DNA of 64,000 nt from Stenotrophomonas sp. BIO128-Bstrain (GTDB lineage Bacteria > Pseudomonadota > Gammaproteobacteria > Xanthomonadales > Xanthomonadaceae), in the NCBI RefSeq assembly GCF_030128875.1, contig NZ_CP124620.1:1054001-1118000 (forward strand), given 5' to 3'. Position numbers and translations under genes: made by a program. Below the pieces are notes generated by a model that was given only the letters and a program-made list of their open reading frames with translations, ran no database searches and was not told the DNA's origin. This document shows positions 10,425 to 20,002 of this stretch, piece by piece (position 1 is the stretch's first letter; each line of letters opens with the position of its first letter).

Positions 10425-10700
10425 TCAGCCGAGCTTTTCCTGCAGCACGCGCTGGATCTCGCTTTCCACCATGCTTTTCATGGCCGAGAGCAGGAAGCCG
10501 AGCTTGGCGGTGACCTGCACCTGGCCGGGCTGCAGCGCGATCGCGCCATCCACGCCGGAGCCGCTGAAGTTCAGCACGTCGCCCACCCAGCTGGACTGCA
10601 GGCCGAAACGCTCGGACAGTTTGGCGGCGACTTCTTCGATGGCCTTGCGCGCGTTTTCGGCGGGCAGGGAGTGGGCGTGACGGATATCGATGGTGGACAT
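10425..10700 (-). CDS. Polyhydroxyalkanoic acid system family protein
   Basis: A 91-residue protein beginning MSTIDIRHAHSLPAENARKAIEEVAAKLSERFG, which matches the small PHA_gran_rgn family found beside phasins. The rest (LNFSGSGVDGAIALQPGQVQVTAKLGFLLSAMKSMVESEIQRVLQEKLG) predicts a small beta-alpha fold. AGGAG lies 6 nt before ATG 10700, which decides the start. The frame is open 33 codons earlier but without a ribosome site. It probably forms an operon with the phasin gene downstream and helps control granule formation; the molecular role is not established. Confidence 0.8.
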   Translation of the reverse strand: MSTIDIRHAHSLPAENARKAIEEVAAKLSERFGLQSSWVGDVLNFSGSGVDGAIALQPGQVQVTAKLGFLLSAMKSMVESEIQRVLQEKLG

Positions 10701-10821
10701 ACAGTCTCCTGGCGGACAACGGCGCGGATTCGGGCGTGCATTGTGCGCATCCTCAGGCACAACTCCAAGGTCTGCGTCACACTTCTTCTTCCCTGACATT
10801 CAACCTGCTAGGCTGCGCCGC

Positions 10822-11622
10822 GTGCAGAACCTGCTAGTCCACTTTACTCAACGCCAACACCCCGACCAGCCGCTGCGGCCCGGGGTGCAGCGCATCGTGC
10901 GTCATGCTTCGGGCACTGTCCGGCTTGGCGATGACACTCCCGGCACCTTGTTGCTGGCCCAGTTCTGCCTGGACGACCGCGGCTTGTGGCTGCAGGTCGC
11001 CAGCGGCATCCGCGGCATCCACGTCAACGGCCGCCCGGTGCGGCGGATGGCGCTGCTGCGCGCGGGCGACGCCGTTTACGCCGATGGGGTAGAGATGGTG
11101 GTGCAGGGCGACTGCGAGGCCGTTGCGCACGCACCGCCGCGCAGCGATGACGGTGGCGATGACCAGCGTCTGTTGCGTGGCGTCGGCGGCCAGCACCACG
11201 GGCGCAGCTTCACCCTGGATCGCCCGCGCGTGATCGGGCGCGGGCCGGAGGCGGACATCGTCATCGACGACCCCGCCTTCGCCGAGCAGCACGCCCGCCT
11301 TGAGCAGCACGGCGAGCGCCTGTTGCTGCGCGACCTGGGCGCCGGTGAGTCGACCCGGGTCAATGGCGTCACCGTTCGCCACTGCTGGCTGCAGCCCGGT
11401 GACCAGCTGGTCTTCGATGCCCAGCACCGCTTCGTGCTCGAGGTGCCGCATGACGGCCGCAAGCGCATCGTGGTCGAGGAAGAAGACGACGGCTTCGAAG
11501 CGCGCCAGCGCCCGGAACCGGTGGCCGTGCCCAAGCGGGTGAGCCGCTGGCCGTGGCTGCTGGTCAGTGCGCTGCTGCTCGCGGCAGCGATCAGCGGCCT
11601 GCTCTGGTTCGGGGCGAGGTAG
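10822..11622 (+). CDS. FHA-domain protein with C-terminal membrane anchor
   Basis: A 266-residue protein read from GTG 10822. Residues about 15-95 look like a degenerate FHA-type beta sandwich. Residues about 125-215 are a canonical FHA domain: VIGRGPEADIVIDDPAFAEQHARLEQ, then RVNGVTV. An acidic/basic linker (VVEEEDDGFEARQRPEPVAVPKR) leads to one transmembrane helix (WPWLLVSALLLAAAISGLLWF) at the very C-terminus. FHA domains bind phosphothreonine, so it may recruit a phosphoprotein to the inner membrane. No kinase gene is adjacent. The stop codon TAG is the GTAG head of a SMAG repeat. Confidence 0.8.
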   Translation: MQNLLVHFTQRQHPDQPLRPGVQRIVRHASGTVRLGDDTPGTLLLAQFCLDDRGLWLQVASGIRGIHVNGRPVRRMALLRAGDAVYADGVEMVVQGDCEAVAHAPPRSDDGGDDQRLLRGVGGQHHGRSFTLDRPRVIGRGPEADIVIDDPAFAEQHARLEQHGERLLLRDLGAGESTRVNGVTVRHCWLQPGDQLVFDAQHRFVLEVPHDGRKRIVVEEEDDGFEARQRPEPVAVPKRVSRWPWLLVSALLLAAAISGLLWFGAR

Positions 11623-11641
11623 TGCCGGCCGCTGGCCGGCA
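11619..11641 (+). repeat. SMAG element (single unit) overlapping a stop codon
   Basis: GTAGTGCCGGCCGCTGGCCGG plus CA, identical to the unit at 938. Its TAG (11620-11622) is the stop codon of the FHA gene, and it lies between that gene and serC. Confidence 0.85.
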
Positions 11642-11758
11642 ACCAGGCACACCTGGCGTGGGCCATTAGATTCGTTTGCAACCAAATTCGCCTTGTCCTG
11701 CAAGGCCTAAAGGCTGGTGCACTGCGGCATACTAGGGGTCTTGCCCCATAGGTGTGAC

Positions 11759-12844
11759 ATGACGCGCGCGTTCAATTTCAGTGCCGGCCCTGCAACCCTG
11801 CCGGAATCGGTCCTGCGCCAGGCGCAGGAAGAGATGTTGGAGTGGAACGGCGCGGGCGCCTCCATTGTCGAAATGAGTCACCGCGGCCCGGAGTTCATGG
11901 CCGTCGCCGCCCAGGCCGAGGCCGATCTGCGCCGCCTGATCGGCATTCCGGACGACTACGCGGTGATGTTCCTGGCCGGCGGCGCGACCACCCAGCAGGC
12001 CCTGCTCGCGCTCAACTTCGCCCAGCCCGGCCAGACCGTGGATTACGTGCTCACCGGGCACTGGGGCAAGACCGCGATCAAGCAGGTCAGCCCGTATGTT
12101 TCGGTCAACGTGGCTGCCAGCAGCGAGGCCAACGGCTTCCACGACATCCCGGCACGCGCCAGCTGGCAGCTCTCCGACGATGCCGCGTACGTGCACATCA
12201 CCGCCAACGAAACCATCCACGGCGTCGAGTTCCGTGACACCCCCGACGTGGGCACGGTGCCGCTGTTCGCCGATTTCAGCTCGTCGATCGCCAGCGAACC
12301 GCTGGATGTCAGCCGGTACGGCCTGATCTACGCCGGGGCGCAGAAGAATCTCGGCCCGGTCGGCGTATCGGTCGTGATCGTGCGCCGCGACCTGCTCGAG
12401 CGCAGCGGCCAGCCGCGCGCGGACATTTTCGATTACCGCTCGCATGTCGCCCGCGATTCCATGCTCAACACCCCGCCGACCTGGAACTGGTACCTGGCCG
12501 GCCTGGTGTTCCAGTGGATGCTGGCCGAAGGTGGCGTGGAAGAATTCGCGCGTCGCAACGCGGTCAAGTCGGGCCTGGTGTACGAGGCGATCGACCAGTC
12601 CGGCGGCTTCTACCGCAACAACGTGGTGCCGGCCGCGCGCTCGCGCATGAACATCCCGTTTTTCCTGCCCGACGACACGCTCAATGCCCGTTTCGTCAGT
12701 GAATCCAAAGCCGCCGGCCTGCTGGCGCTGAAGGGGCACAAGGCGGTCGGCGGCATCCGTGCCTCGCTGTACAACGCCATGCCGGTGGAGGGCGCGCAGG
12801 CGCTGGCCGCCTTCATGCGCGATTTCCAGCAGCGCAACGGCTGA
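11759..12844 (+). CDS. serC: Phosphoserine aminotransferase
   Basis: PLP-dependent class V aminotransferase: 3-phosphohydroxypyruvate plus glutamate to phosphoserine (serine synthesis), and the equivalent erythronate-derived step in pyridoxal phosphate synthesis. The 361 residues have the normal family length, with N-terminal [19 protein letters not shown] phosphate cup and the Schiff-base lysine K196 in [15 protein letters not shown] at 11759 gives the canonical [11 protein letters not shown] start; upstream in-frame codons look non-coding. pheA follows after 51 bp and aroA after that: the serC-pheA-aroA order is typical of proteobacterial serine/aromatic operons. Confidence 0.97.
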   Translation: MTRAFNFSAGPATLPESVLRQAQEEMLEWNGAGASIVEMSHRGPEFMAVAAQAEADLRRLIGIPDDYAVMFLAGGATTQQALLALNFAQPGQTVDYVLTGHWGKTAIKQVSPYVSVNVAASSEANGFHDIPARASWQLSDDAAYVHITANETIHGVEFRDTPDVGTVPLFADFSSSIASEPLDVSRYGLIYAGAQKNLGPVGVSVVIVRRDLLERSGQPRADIFDYRSHVARDSMLNTPPTWNWYLAGLVFQWMLAEGGVEEFARRNAVKSGLVYEAIDQSGGFYRNNVVPAARSRMNIPFFLPDDTLNARFVSESKAAGLLALKGHKAVGGIRASLYNAMPVEGAQALAAFMRDFQQRNG

Positions 12845-12895
12845 CGCATTCGTTTTTCCCGGGGCGCCTGCCGCCCCACCGCAATTGGAACCCAG

Positions 12896-14092
12896 ATGGC
12901 CACCAAACCCGCCAAGCCCAAGGCCGCCAAGCCGGCGCCGACCACGCCCAAGGCTGCTGCCCCCGCGAAGAAGGCCAAGGCCGCCAAGCGTGATACCGCG
13001 CCGGCCGTTGCCGCGCCCGTGCTGTCGGACGTGCGCGCCAAGATCGACCATATCGACCGCAGCATCCAGGCACTGATCGCCGAGCGCGCCAACTTCGCCC
13101 ACCAGGTCGGCAAGGCCAAGGGCAAGCTCGCCGCCGCCGTGGATTACTACCGCCCCGAGCGCGAAGCCCAGGTACTGCGCATGGTGGTGGACCGCAACGA
13201 GGGCCCGCTCAGCGATGAAGTGCTGGTGCATGTTTACCGCGAAATCATGTCGGCCTGCCTGGCCCAGCAGGAGCCGCTGAAGATCGGCTACCTCGGTCCG
13301 GAAGGCACCTTCAGCCAGCAGGCGGTGCTCAAGCATTTCGGCCGCTCGGCGCTGGGCCTGCCGCTGGCCAGCATCGAGGAAGTCTTCCAGGAAGTGGAAG
13401 CGGGCAATGCCGATTTCGGCGTGGTGCCGGTGGAAAACTCCGGGCAGGGCACGATCCAGATCACGCTGGACATGTTCCTGACCTCCAACCTGAAGATCTG
13501 TGGCGAAGTGGAACTGCGCGTGCAGCAGTACCTGATGTCGCGCAGCGGCCGGCTGGAAGATGTCGAGCGCGTCTACGGCCACCCGCAGTCGTTCATGCAG
13601 ACCTCCTCGTGGCTGCGCGCCAACCTGCCCAAGGCCGAGAAGATCCCGGTATCCAGCAATGCCGAAGGTGCGCGCCGCGCCCGCAATGCCGATGACGCCG
13701 CGGCGATCGGCGGCGAGAGTGCCGGGCATGTGTACGGCCTGAAGAAGGTGGTGACCAAGCCGATCCAGAACGATGCGGACAACACCACGCGCTTCCTGGT
13801 GATCGGCCGCAACATCTTCCCGACCTCCGGCCACGACCGCACCTCGGTGCTGGTGTTCATCCACGACAAGCCCGGCGCGCTGTTCGATGTGCTCAGCCCG
13901 TTCGCGCGGCATGGCATCAGCATGAACCGGATCGAGTCGCGTCCCTCGCACAACGCCAAGTGGGAGTACGGCTTCTTCATCGACCTGGCTGGCCACGTTG
14001 ACGACGAGGCGATGCAGGCGGCCCTGGCCGAACTGAAAGCCCACTCGGCGCAGATCAAGATCCTCGGCTCCTATCCGGTTGCCGTGCCCTGA
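12896..14092 (+). CDS. pheA: Bifunctional chorismate mutase / prephenate dehydratase
   Basis: Makes phenylpyruvate from chorismate via prephenate. The 398 residues show an AroQ chorismate mutase domain (about 43-125, VRAKIDHIDRSIQALIAERA), a prephenate dehydratase domain (about 130-300, IGYLGPEGTFSQQAVLKHFG, VPVENSGQGTI) and a C-terminal ACT regulatory domain (about 315-395, with ESRPSHNAKWEYGFFID), the site of phenylalanine feedback. The first 42 residues are an unusual Lys/Ala/Pro-rich, histone-H1-like extension (MATKPAKPKAAKPAP...). It lies between serC and aroA in one direction and is probably co-transcribed with them. Confidence 0.96.
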   Translation: MATKPAKPKAAKPAPTTPKAAAPAKKAKAAKRDTAPAVAAPVLSDVRAKIDHIDRSIQALIAERANFAHQVGKAKGKLAAAVDYYRPEREAQVLRMVVDRNEGPLSDEVLVHVYREIMSACLAQQEPLKIGYLGPEGTFSQQAVLKHFGRSALGLPLASIEEVFQEVEAGNADFGVVPVENSGQGTIQITLDMFLTSNLKICGEVELRVQQYLMSRSGRLEDVERVYGHPQSFMQTSSWLRANLPKAEKIPVSSNAEGARRARNADDAAAIGGESAGHVYGLKKVVTKPIQNDADNTTRFLVIGRNIFPTSGHDRTSVLVFIHDKPGALFDVLSPFARHGISMNRIESRPSHNAKWEYGFFIDLAGHVDDEAMQAALAELKAHSAQIKILGSYPVAVP

Positions 14093-14102
14093 TCCGAACG
14101 GC

Positions 14103-14122
14103 GTAGCCGCGCTGCGCGCTAC
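14103..14122. repeat. GTAG-headed palindrome, SMAG-like
   Basis: GTAGCCGCGCTGCGCGCTAC is a near-perfect palindrome with GTAG head and CTAC tail, as in the SMAG family but with a different stem. It lies in the pheA-aroA spacer and may act as an intra-operon hairpin. Confidence 0.5.
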
Positions 14123-14209
14123 GCCCGGCCCGGCGCCCGCATGGGCACTGCGGCCCTTCCGCACACCGTTGCATCGCCGCTGCGGCGGCCCCGCCCCATA
14201 GGATTTCCG

Positions 14210-15523
14210 ATGACCGCATCTCCGTACTGGATCGCCCACAAGGGCCAGCCCCTGCAGGGCAGCCTGACCATTCCCGGCGACAAGTCCGTCTCGCACCGTT
14301 CGGTGATGTTCGCCGCGCTGGCCGATGGCGTGTCGCGCATCGATGGCTTCCTGGAAGGCGAAGACACCCGCGCCACGGCCGCGATCTTTTCGCAGATGGG
14401 CGTGCGCATCGACACCCCGTCGCCGTCGCAGCGCATCGTGCATGGCGTGGGGGTGGATGGCCTGCAGGCGCCGAGCGCCCCGCTGGATTGCGGCAACGCC
14501 GGCACCGGCATGCGTCTGCTGGCCGGGCTGCTGGCCGCGCAGCCGTTCGATTCGGTGATGGTCGGCGATGAATCGCTGTCGCGCCGCCCGATGCGCCGCG
14601 TGACCGGCCCGCTGGGCGAGATGGGCGCGAAGATCGAGACCGAGGCCAATGGCACGCCGCCACTGCGCGTGCAGGGCGGGCAGACGCTGCGCGGTATCGC
14701 GTTCGCCTCGCCGGTCGCCAGTGCGCAGGTCAAATCCGCCGTGCTGCTGGCCGGGCTGTATGCCGAGGGCGAAACCTCGGTCATCGAGCCGCACCCGACC
14801 CGCGACTACAGCGAACGCATGCTGCGCGCGTTCGGCGTGGATATCGAGTTCTCGCCGGGCAAGGCCCGCCTGCGCGGTGGCCAGCGCCTGCGCCCGACCG
14901 ATATCGTGGTGCCGGCCGATTTCTCCTCGGCGGCGTTCTTCCTCGTGGCCGCCAGCGTCATCCCGGGCTCCGAACTGCGCCTGCGCGCGGTCGGCCTCAA
15001 CCCGCGCCGCACCGGTCTGCTGGCCGCGCTGCGCCTGATGGGCGCGGACATCACCGAAGAGAACCACGCCGAGCAGGGTGGGGAAGCGGTGGCCGATCTG
15101 GTGGTGCGTTACGCGCCCCTGCACGGCGCCGAGATTCCCGAAGCGCTGGTGCCGGACATGATCGATGAGTTCCCGGCGTTGTTCGTCGCCGCGGCCGCCG
15201 CGCAGGGCAACACCGTGGTGCGTGGCGCGGCCGAGCTGCGGGTCAAGGAATCGGACCGCCTGGCCGCGATGGCGACCGGCCTGCGCACGCTGGGCGTGCA
15301 GGTGGACGAGACTGAGGACGGCGCGACGATCCATGGCGGCGCGGCGCTGGGCAGCGGCACCATCGAAAGCCATGGCGATCACCGCATCGCGATGGCCTTC
15401 GCCATTGCCGGCCAGCTCAGCACGGGCGAGGTGCGGGTCAATGACATCGCCAACGTAGCGACCTCGTTCCCGGATTTCGATGGTCTGGCGACCGGCGCAG
15501 GTTTCGGGCTTCGCGCCGGCTGA
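14210..15523 (+). CDS. aroA: 3-phosphoshikimate 1-carboxyvinyltransferase (EPSP synthase)
   Basis: Sixth step of the shikimate pathway: transfers enolpyruvyl from PEP to shikimate-3-phosphate. The 437-residue protein has the signatures PGDKSVSHRSVMFAAL (about 23-38) and LDCGNAGTGMRLLAGLL (about 92-108), the repeated inside-out alpha/beta domains, and the C-terminal KESDRLAAMATGLRTLG and DHRIAMAFA motifs. The sequence resembles class II enzymes (SVSHRS, with GNAGTGMRL). ATG at 14210 yields the canonical N-terminus. An upstream in-frame ATG (14141) would add 23 atypical residues. Confidence 0.96.
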   Translation: MTASPYWIAHKGQPLQGSLTIPGDKSVSHRSVMFAALADGVSRIDGFLEGEDTRATAAIFSQMGVRIDTPSPSQRIVHGVGVDGLQAPSAPLDCGNAGTGMRLLAGLLAAQPFDSVMVGDESLSRRPMRRVTGPLGEMGAKIETEANGTPPLRVQGGQTLRGIAFASPVASAQVKSAVLLAGLYAEGETSVIEPHPTRDYSERMLRAFGVDIEFSPGKARLRGGQRLRPTDIVVPADFSSAAFFLVAASVIPGSELRLRAVGLNPRRTGLLAALRLMGADITEENHAEQGGEAVADLVVRYAPLHGAEIPEALVPDMIDEFPALFVAAAAAQGNTVVRGAAELRVKESDRLAAMATGLRTLGVQVDETEDGATIHGGAALGSGTIESHGDHRIAMAFAIAGQLSTGEVRVNDIANVATSFPDFDGLATGAGFGLRAG

Positions 15524-15574
15524 GATAATGCCGGGTTCTGCCGCTGCTGCGTCCAGACGTCGGGTATGCGTGGT

Positions 15575-15597
15575 TGCCGGGCAGCACCCGGCACTAC
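15575..15597 (-). repeat. SMAG element, variant stem
   Basis: Reads, on the minus strand, GTAGTGCCGGGTGCTGCCCGG plus CA: the SMAG layout with changed stem bases. Located in the aroA 3' spacer. Confidence 0.7.
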
Positions 15598-15631
15598 CTT
15601 GACCTGGCATCGTCGCGGTACTTCACGGAAC

Positions 15632-15664
15632 AAAAAAAGGGAGGCCATTGGCCTCCCTTTTCGT
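15632..15664. terminator. Bidirectional terminator between aroA and the TonB-like gene
   Basis: A-run, 12-bp stem around AGGGAGGCC-ATT-GGCCTCCCT, and T-run on the other side; works on both strands. It lies between the convergent ends of aroA and the minus-strand gene ending at 15685. Confidence 0.85.
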
Positions 15665-15684
15665 TTCCGCCTCAGTGCATCAGG

Positions 15685-16263
15685 TTAGCGCTCGGTGCGG
15701 AAATCCACCGGAACGCGCACCACGCTGGCGACGGCGCGGCCGTTATGCATGGCCGGCTCGAACTTCCAGTCGCGCACGGTGGTCAGCACCGCACGGTCCA
15801 GATCGCGATCACGCGTACCACTGCGCTGCACGATGTTGGCGTCGGTCACCTGGCCGCGGGTATCCACGTTGAGGCTGGCCACAACACTCCCCTGCACGCC
15901 GCTGCGCAGCGCCGTACGCGGATAGGCCGGCTTGGCATTGCTCGCCAGCGGGCGGGCCTCACGATTGCGCACGGCCGGGGTCACCTTGCGCTGCTCGGTA
16001 GCCGGAGCCGCTTGGCGCGCCGCCGGGGCCGGCGTCGTCGCTACCGGTGCGGTCTCGGTGGCGGGCAGCATGCGCTGGCCGACCGGCGCGTCGTTGGTAT
16101 CGCCCGGGGTGGCATATCGCAGCCACACCAGCGCAGCGGCGAACATCGCCACGATCAACGCCACCCACAACCAGGGTGACGTACGGCGATTGTGGGGCTC
16201 ATCGATCACGTCGCGCTGATGCTGCGGCGAGCGGGGCATGTCCGGGGCATGGGTAACACTCAT
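15685..16263 (-). CDS. TonB-family energy-transducer-like protein
   Basis: A 192-residue protein with one N-terminal transmembrane helix (WLWVALIVAMFAAALVWLRY, about 35-54), a Pro/Ala-rich periplasmic linker and a C-terminal TonB-fold domain (about 110-192: AYPRTALRSGVQGSVVASLNVDTRGQ, NIVQRSGTRDRDLDRAVLTTVRDWKFEPA). AGTCAGCC precedes ATG 16263 with CAGGAG at good distance. TonB proteins pass proton-motive force to outer-membrane receptors, but no exbB/exbD is nearby. It could be a specialised or structural TonB paralogue. A similar gene starts at 17047 in the same direction. Confidence 0.8.
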   Translation of the reverse strand: MSVTHAPDMPRSPQHQRDVIDEPHNRRTSPWLWVALIVAMFAAALVWLRYATPGDTNDAPVGQRMLPATETAPVATTPAPAARQAAPATEQRKVTPAVRNREARPLASNAKPAYPRTALRSGVQGSVVASLNVDTRGQVTDANIVQRSGTRDRDLDRAVLTTVRDWKFEPAMHNGRAVASVVRVPVDFRTER

Positions 16264-16384
16264 GGCTGACTCCTGGTGTCGATGTGACACCCGCAGTCTT
16301 GCGCGTACCCGGTTGCGGATGTGTCAGCGCACCGTCAACGCCGCGACTGCATTGCCATCAAGGTTCAGTTTGCTGAGCCGTTGC

Positions 16385-16408
16385 AAAATCACCGCGTGAT
16401 GCGGTGAT
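16385..16408 (-). terminator. Terminator hairpin after the second TonB-like gene
   Basis: On the minus strand an 8-bp stem (ATCACCGC / GCGGTGAT, 16388-16408) with a 5-nt loop is followed by TTTTG, directly beyond the stop at 16412. Confidence 0.6.
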
Positions 16409-16411
16409 GAA

Positions 16412-17047
16412 TCACTGCGGAGTGAAGTCGAACGGTACTTCCAGGCTTCCAGGCACCGGCACACCATTGCTCTGCGCCGGCTGGAAGCGCCAGCGGCGCA
16501 CTGCATCGGAGGCGGCGCGATCAAGGTCGCGTGAACCGCTGCGCTGGATCAAGGTCACGGCCGAGGGATAGCCGGTGGCATCCACATCCACACGGACCAC
16601 AACCGTGCCGCGGTCACCCCGGCGCAGTGCGGCTGGCGGGTAGCTGGGCGGCGGCGACTGGTCGGCAATCGGCTGCGGGCGGTCGCTCGGTGCCATCGCC
16701 ACAGGCGCAGCGGGCGCGGCAGGTGCGGCGGGCGCAGCCGGCGGCGGCGGCGGGGCGGTCTCCACCAGCTGCGGCTTTTCTTCATTGGCCGGCGGCGCCT
16801 TGGCGTCGGGCATGTCGCTGGAGCCGGCCGCAGCGGCCAGTGGCTCGGGCAGGGGCTCGACCTCGGCCACCTGGGCAGGGGTCTGCGCGGCGGGGTCGGC
16901 CTTGTAGAAGCCGTCCTTGCGGCTGCTCAGCCACACCACCAGGAACAGCAGCACGCCCGCACCGAAGGCGATCGCGGCGATCTTGAGGCTGCGGCGGGGC
17001 AGCTGGAAAGTGATGTTCTTGCCAGAAGTCGAGCGGGAAGCAGACAT
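16412..17047 (-). CDS. TonB-family energy-transducer-like protein
   Basis: A 211-residue protein with N-terminal transmembrane helix (IAAIAFGAGVLLFLVVWLSS, about 23-42), a long Pro/Ala-rich spacer (PPPPPAAPAAPAAPAAPVAM) suited to crossing the periplasm, and a C-terminal TonB domain (about 130-211: SYPPAALRRGDRGTVVVRVDVDATGYP, IQRSGSRDLDRAASDAVRRWRFQPA). ATG 17047 is preferred because the residues beyond it look like an ordinary N-terminus. Its C-terminal domain closely resembles that of the downstream gene (15685-16263), so the two are probably paralogues. Divergent from serS with a 112-bp gap. Confidence 0.8.
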   Translation of the reverse strand: MSASRSTSGKNITFQLPRRSLKIAAIAFGAGVLLFLVVWLSSRKDGFYKADPAAQTPAQVAEVEPLPEPLAAAAGSSDMPDAKAPPANEEKPQLVETAPPPPPAAPAAPAAPAAPVAMAPSDRPQPIADQSPPPSYPPAALRRGDRGTVVVRVDVDATGYPSAVTLIQRSGSRDLDRAASDAVRRWRFQPAQSNGVPVPGSLEVPFDFTPQ

Positions 17048-17126
17048 GGGGCATACCGTATGGATCACCGCGATTCTGCCACGCCCGGGATGAACCGGCG
17101 GCAGAAAAACGCATAACAGGCGATAA

Positions 17127-18440
<1,314 letters not shown>

Positions 18441-18460
18441 TCCAGCGCCGTGACGCATGG

Positions 18461-18489
18461 AAAAAACCCGCCGCAAGGCGGGTTTTTTG
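18461..18489 (+). terminator. Rho-independent terminator of serS
   Basis: AAAAAACCCGCC-GCAA-GGCGGGTTTTTT: 12-bp stem when the A/T flanks are included, followed by a T-run; 21 bp after the serS stop. Works on both strands. Confidence 0.9.
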
Positions 18490-18500
18490 TTGGTGCTTCG

Positions 18501-18571
18501 GTAGAGCCACCCCATGGGTGGCTTCCGTACTGGTCATGCATCACCTGCAGCCACCCATGGGGTGGCTCTAC
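18501..18571. repeat. SMAG-family inverted pair (second sequence subtype)
   Basis: GTAGAGCCACCCCATGGGTG plus GCT at 18501-18523 and its inverse at 18549-18571, 25 bp apart. The GTAG head and stem layout match the SMAG family; the stem sequence is a different subtype from that at 938. The inner CTA of the right unit is the stop codon of the SH3 gene. Confidence 0.8.
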
Positions 18572-18927
18572 CCGTCCGTCATCGGCGCCAGCACGCCCAA
18601 CGGCACCCAGCCGGACGTGGTGCCGCCAACCAGCTCGCACCACACCCAGCTGTTGAGCTCGCGCTCACCGCGCACGTGTTGACCCACATCCACGTCCAGT
18701 TCGCGCGCGCAGTAAGCCTCGGCCGCCACCGCATCGCCCTGCGCGTTGCGGCCGATCACCTGCGCCGGTACCCAGCCGGCGGCCTGTCCCGGCGTCTGGC
18801 ACAGATACCAGTTGTCCCAGCCTTCGGGCCCCTGGTAGCGCTCACCGACCTGCAGCGGATCGCCGGGCTGCAGGGTGATCGGGTGGGGGAACTCGCTGCG
18901 GTGGGTCTGGATGACGCGGTAATCCAT
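18568..18927 (-). CDS. Small protein with two SH3-like domains
   Basis: A 119-residue protein, MDYRVIQTHRSEFPHPITLQPGDPLQVGERYQGPEGWDNWYLC..., with two bacterial SH3-like repeats (about 1-55 and 60-115), each carrying WxxC/GWVP-type cores (NWYLCQTPGQAAGWVPAQV and SWVWCELVGGTTSGWVPLGVL). No signal peptide or membrane segment, so probably cytoplasmic and ligand- or peptide-binding; the role is unknown. Its stop codon TAG lies in the GTAG head of a SMAG repeat, so the C-terminal end is set by the repeat. Confidence 0.75.
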   Translation of the reverse strand: MDYRVIQTHRSEFPHPITLQPGDPLQVGERYQGPEGWDNWYLCQTPGQAAGWVPAQVIGRNAQGDAVAAEAYCARELDVDVGQHVRGERELNSWVWCELVGGTTSGWVPLGVLAPMTDG

Positions 18928-19247
18928 GCGGAATCAGCCATGTGTAAAGAGCCCCCAGCTTAGCGGCCATTGCCGCGACGCTGCAGCGTTGATTGCGTCA
19001 GCAATGCGGCTTCAAGTGAGGAAGAGAAGCAGGTCAGAAAACGCCGCGATGAAATGTAGGGGAGGTTGGTAGCCGAGTGGGTGGCACTCGGCGTGGAGGG
19101 CCGCAGAGACGGCAGGCACGGGGCTTCGCGGATGAGCATCCGGTAGGCGACCCATACGGCCCGCACGTGGTGGTGTGATCGATGCCCATTTTCTCCGGCA
19201 CACAGCGAACAGGCTGGGCACCGACATCTACTTCCACAGGACGCCCC

Positions 19248-19901
19248 GTGAACACAGCGGCCGCACCCCTCCCATCCTCCAATCCCGCCGGCATCGCTGC
19301 ATGGCTGATGCTGGGCATTGCCTGGCTGTGCTTCCTGATCCCGTTCCCGGGTCTCGGGATGTTCCTCGGCTGGCCGCTCAATATGGTCGCCTTCATCCTG
19401 GCCGTCGTGGCGGTGGCCAAGGGCGGCGCCGGCAAAGGCATCGCCCAGCTCCTGCTGTCCCTCGTCGCCTCCCCGCTGGTCTACCTCGTGGGCGTCGTGG
19501 TGTTCGCCGGCACCGTCAGCGCGATCGGTCAGCCGGCCCTCGATGCCCAGGCCAACGCGGGCAAGGGCCGCCAGCAGGACATCACCATCGCGCCTGTCGC
19601 GCCTGTCGAAATCACGGCACGCCAGCTCCATCGGGACTACGAGGCCAATGAGGTCGCCGCCGACGTCCTCTACAAAGGCAAGCGGCTGCTGATCACCGGC
19701 GAAGTTGCCAGCATCCAGACGGATCTGATGGATAAGCCGCAGGTGCAGCTGAAGGCCGGAAGCGTCGACCAGGTGATGATCTCCGGTCTCTCCAGGGAAG
19801 AGGCCGGCGCGCTCGGCAAAGGCGACACTGTGCTCGCGGCCTGCACGGGCAACGGCATGATCCTGGGATCACCGATGACGCGCGACTGCGAACTGCAGTA
19901 A
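19248..19901 (+). CDS. Membrane protein with OB-fold (tRNA_anti-like) domain
   Basis: Read from GTG 19248 (217 residues), with AGGAC 5-8 nt upstream; an ATG 66 bp earlier is in frame but has no ribosome site. Two hydrophobic segments (about 20-60 and 65-88) form an inner-membrane hairpin. Residues about 120-217 (ITARQLHRDYEANEVAADVLYKGKRLLITGEVASIQ ... VMISGLSREEAGALGKGDTVLAACTGNGMILGSPMTRDCEL) match the putative-lipoprotein OB-fold family. Substrate unknown. The preceding 320 bp holds only a GCCGAGTG/CACTCGGC hairpin and no gene I can support. Confidence 0.65.
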   Translation: MNTAAAPLPSSNPAGIAAWLMLGIAWLCFLIPFPGLGMFLGWPLNMVAFILAVVAVAKGGAGKGIAQLLLSLVASPLVYLVGVVVFAGTVSAIGQPALDAQANAGKGRQQDITIAPVAPVEITARQLHRDYEANEVAADVLYKGKRLLITGEVASIQTDLMDKPQVQLKAGSVDQVMISGLSREEAGALGKGDTVLAACTGNGMILGSPMTRDCELQ

Positions 19902-19915
19902 GGCCGAGCCGCGTC

Positions 19916-19946
19916 CAAAAAAGATGGCCCCGGGAGGGGCCATCTC
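19916..19946 (-). terminator. Terminator of azoR
   Basis: On the minus strand AGATGGCCCC-TCCC-GGGGCCATCT is followed by six T residues, 57 bp after the azoR stop. On the plus strand there is no T-run. Confidence 0.75.
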
Positions 19947-20002
19947 TGCCACACCCACACCGTCACGACGAGGGGGAGGGAACGGCGTGGGTCCTGCGCG
20001 GC

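Noticed and set aside
11732..15610. A 1292-codon open frame antisense to serC-pheA-aroA
   Set aside because: Runs across three known genes, with His/Arg/Gln/Gly-rich composition typical of the complementary frame of high-GC coding DNA; no ribosome site or domain.
18960..19247. Possible minus-strand gene (AYRMLIREAPCLPSLRPS...) before the OB-fold gene
   Set aside because: It overlaps the OB-fold gene antisense and has no ribosome site; the frame seems to be chance openness over a structured spacer.
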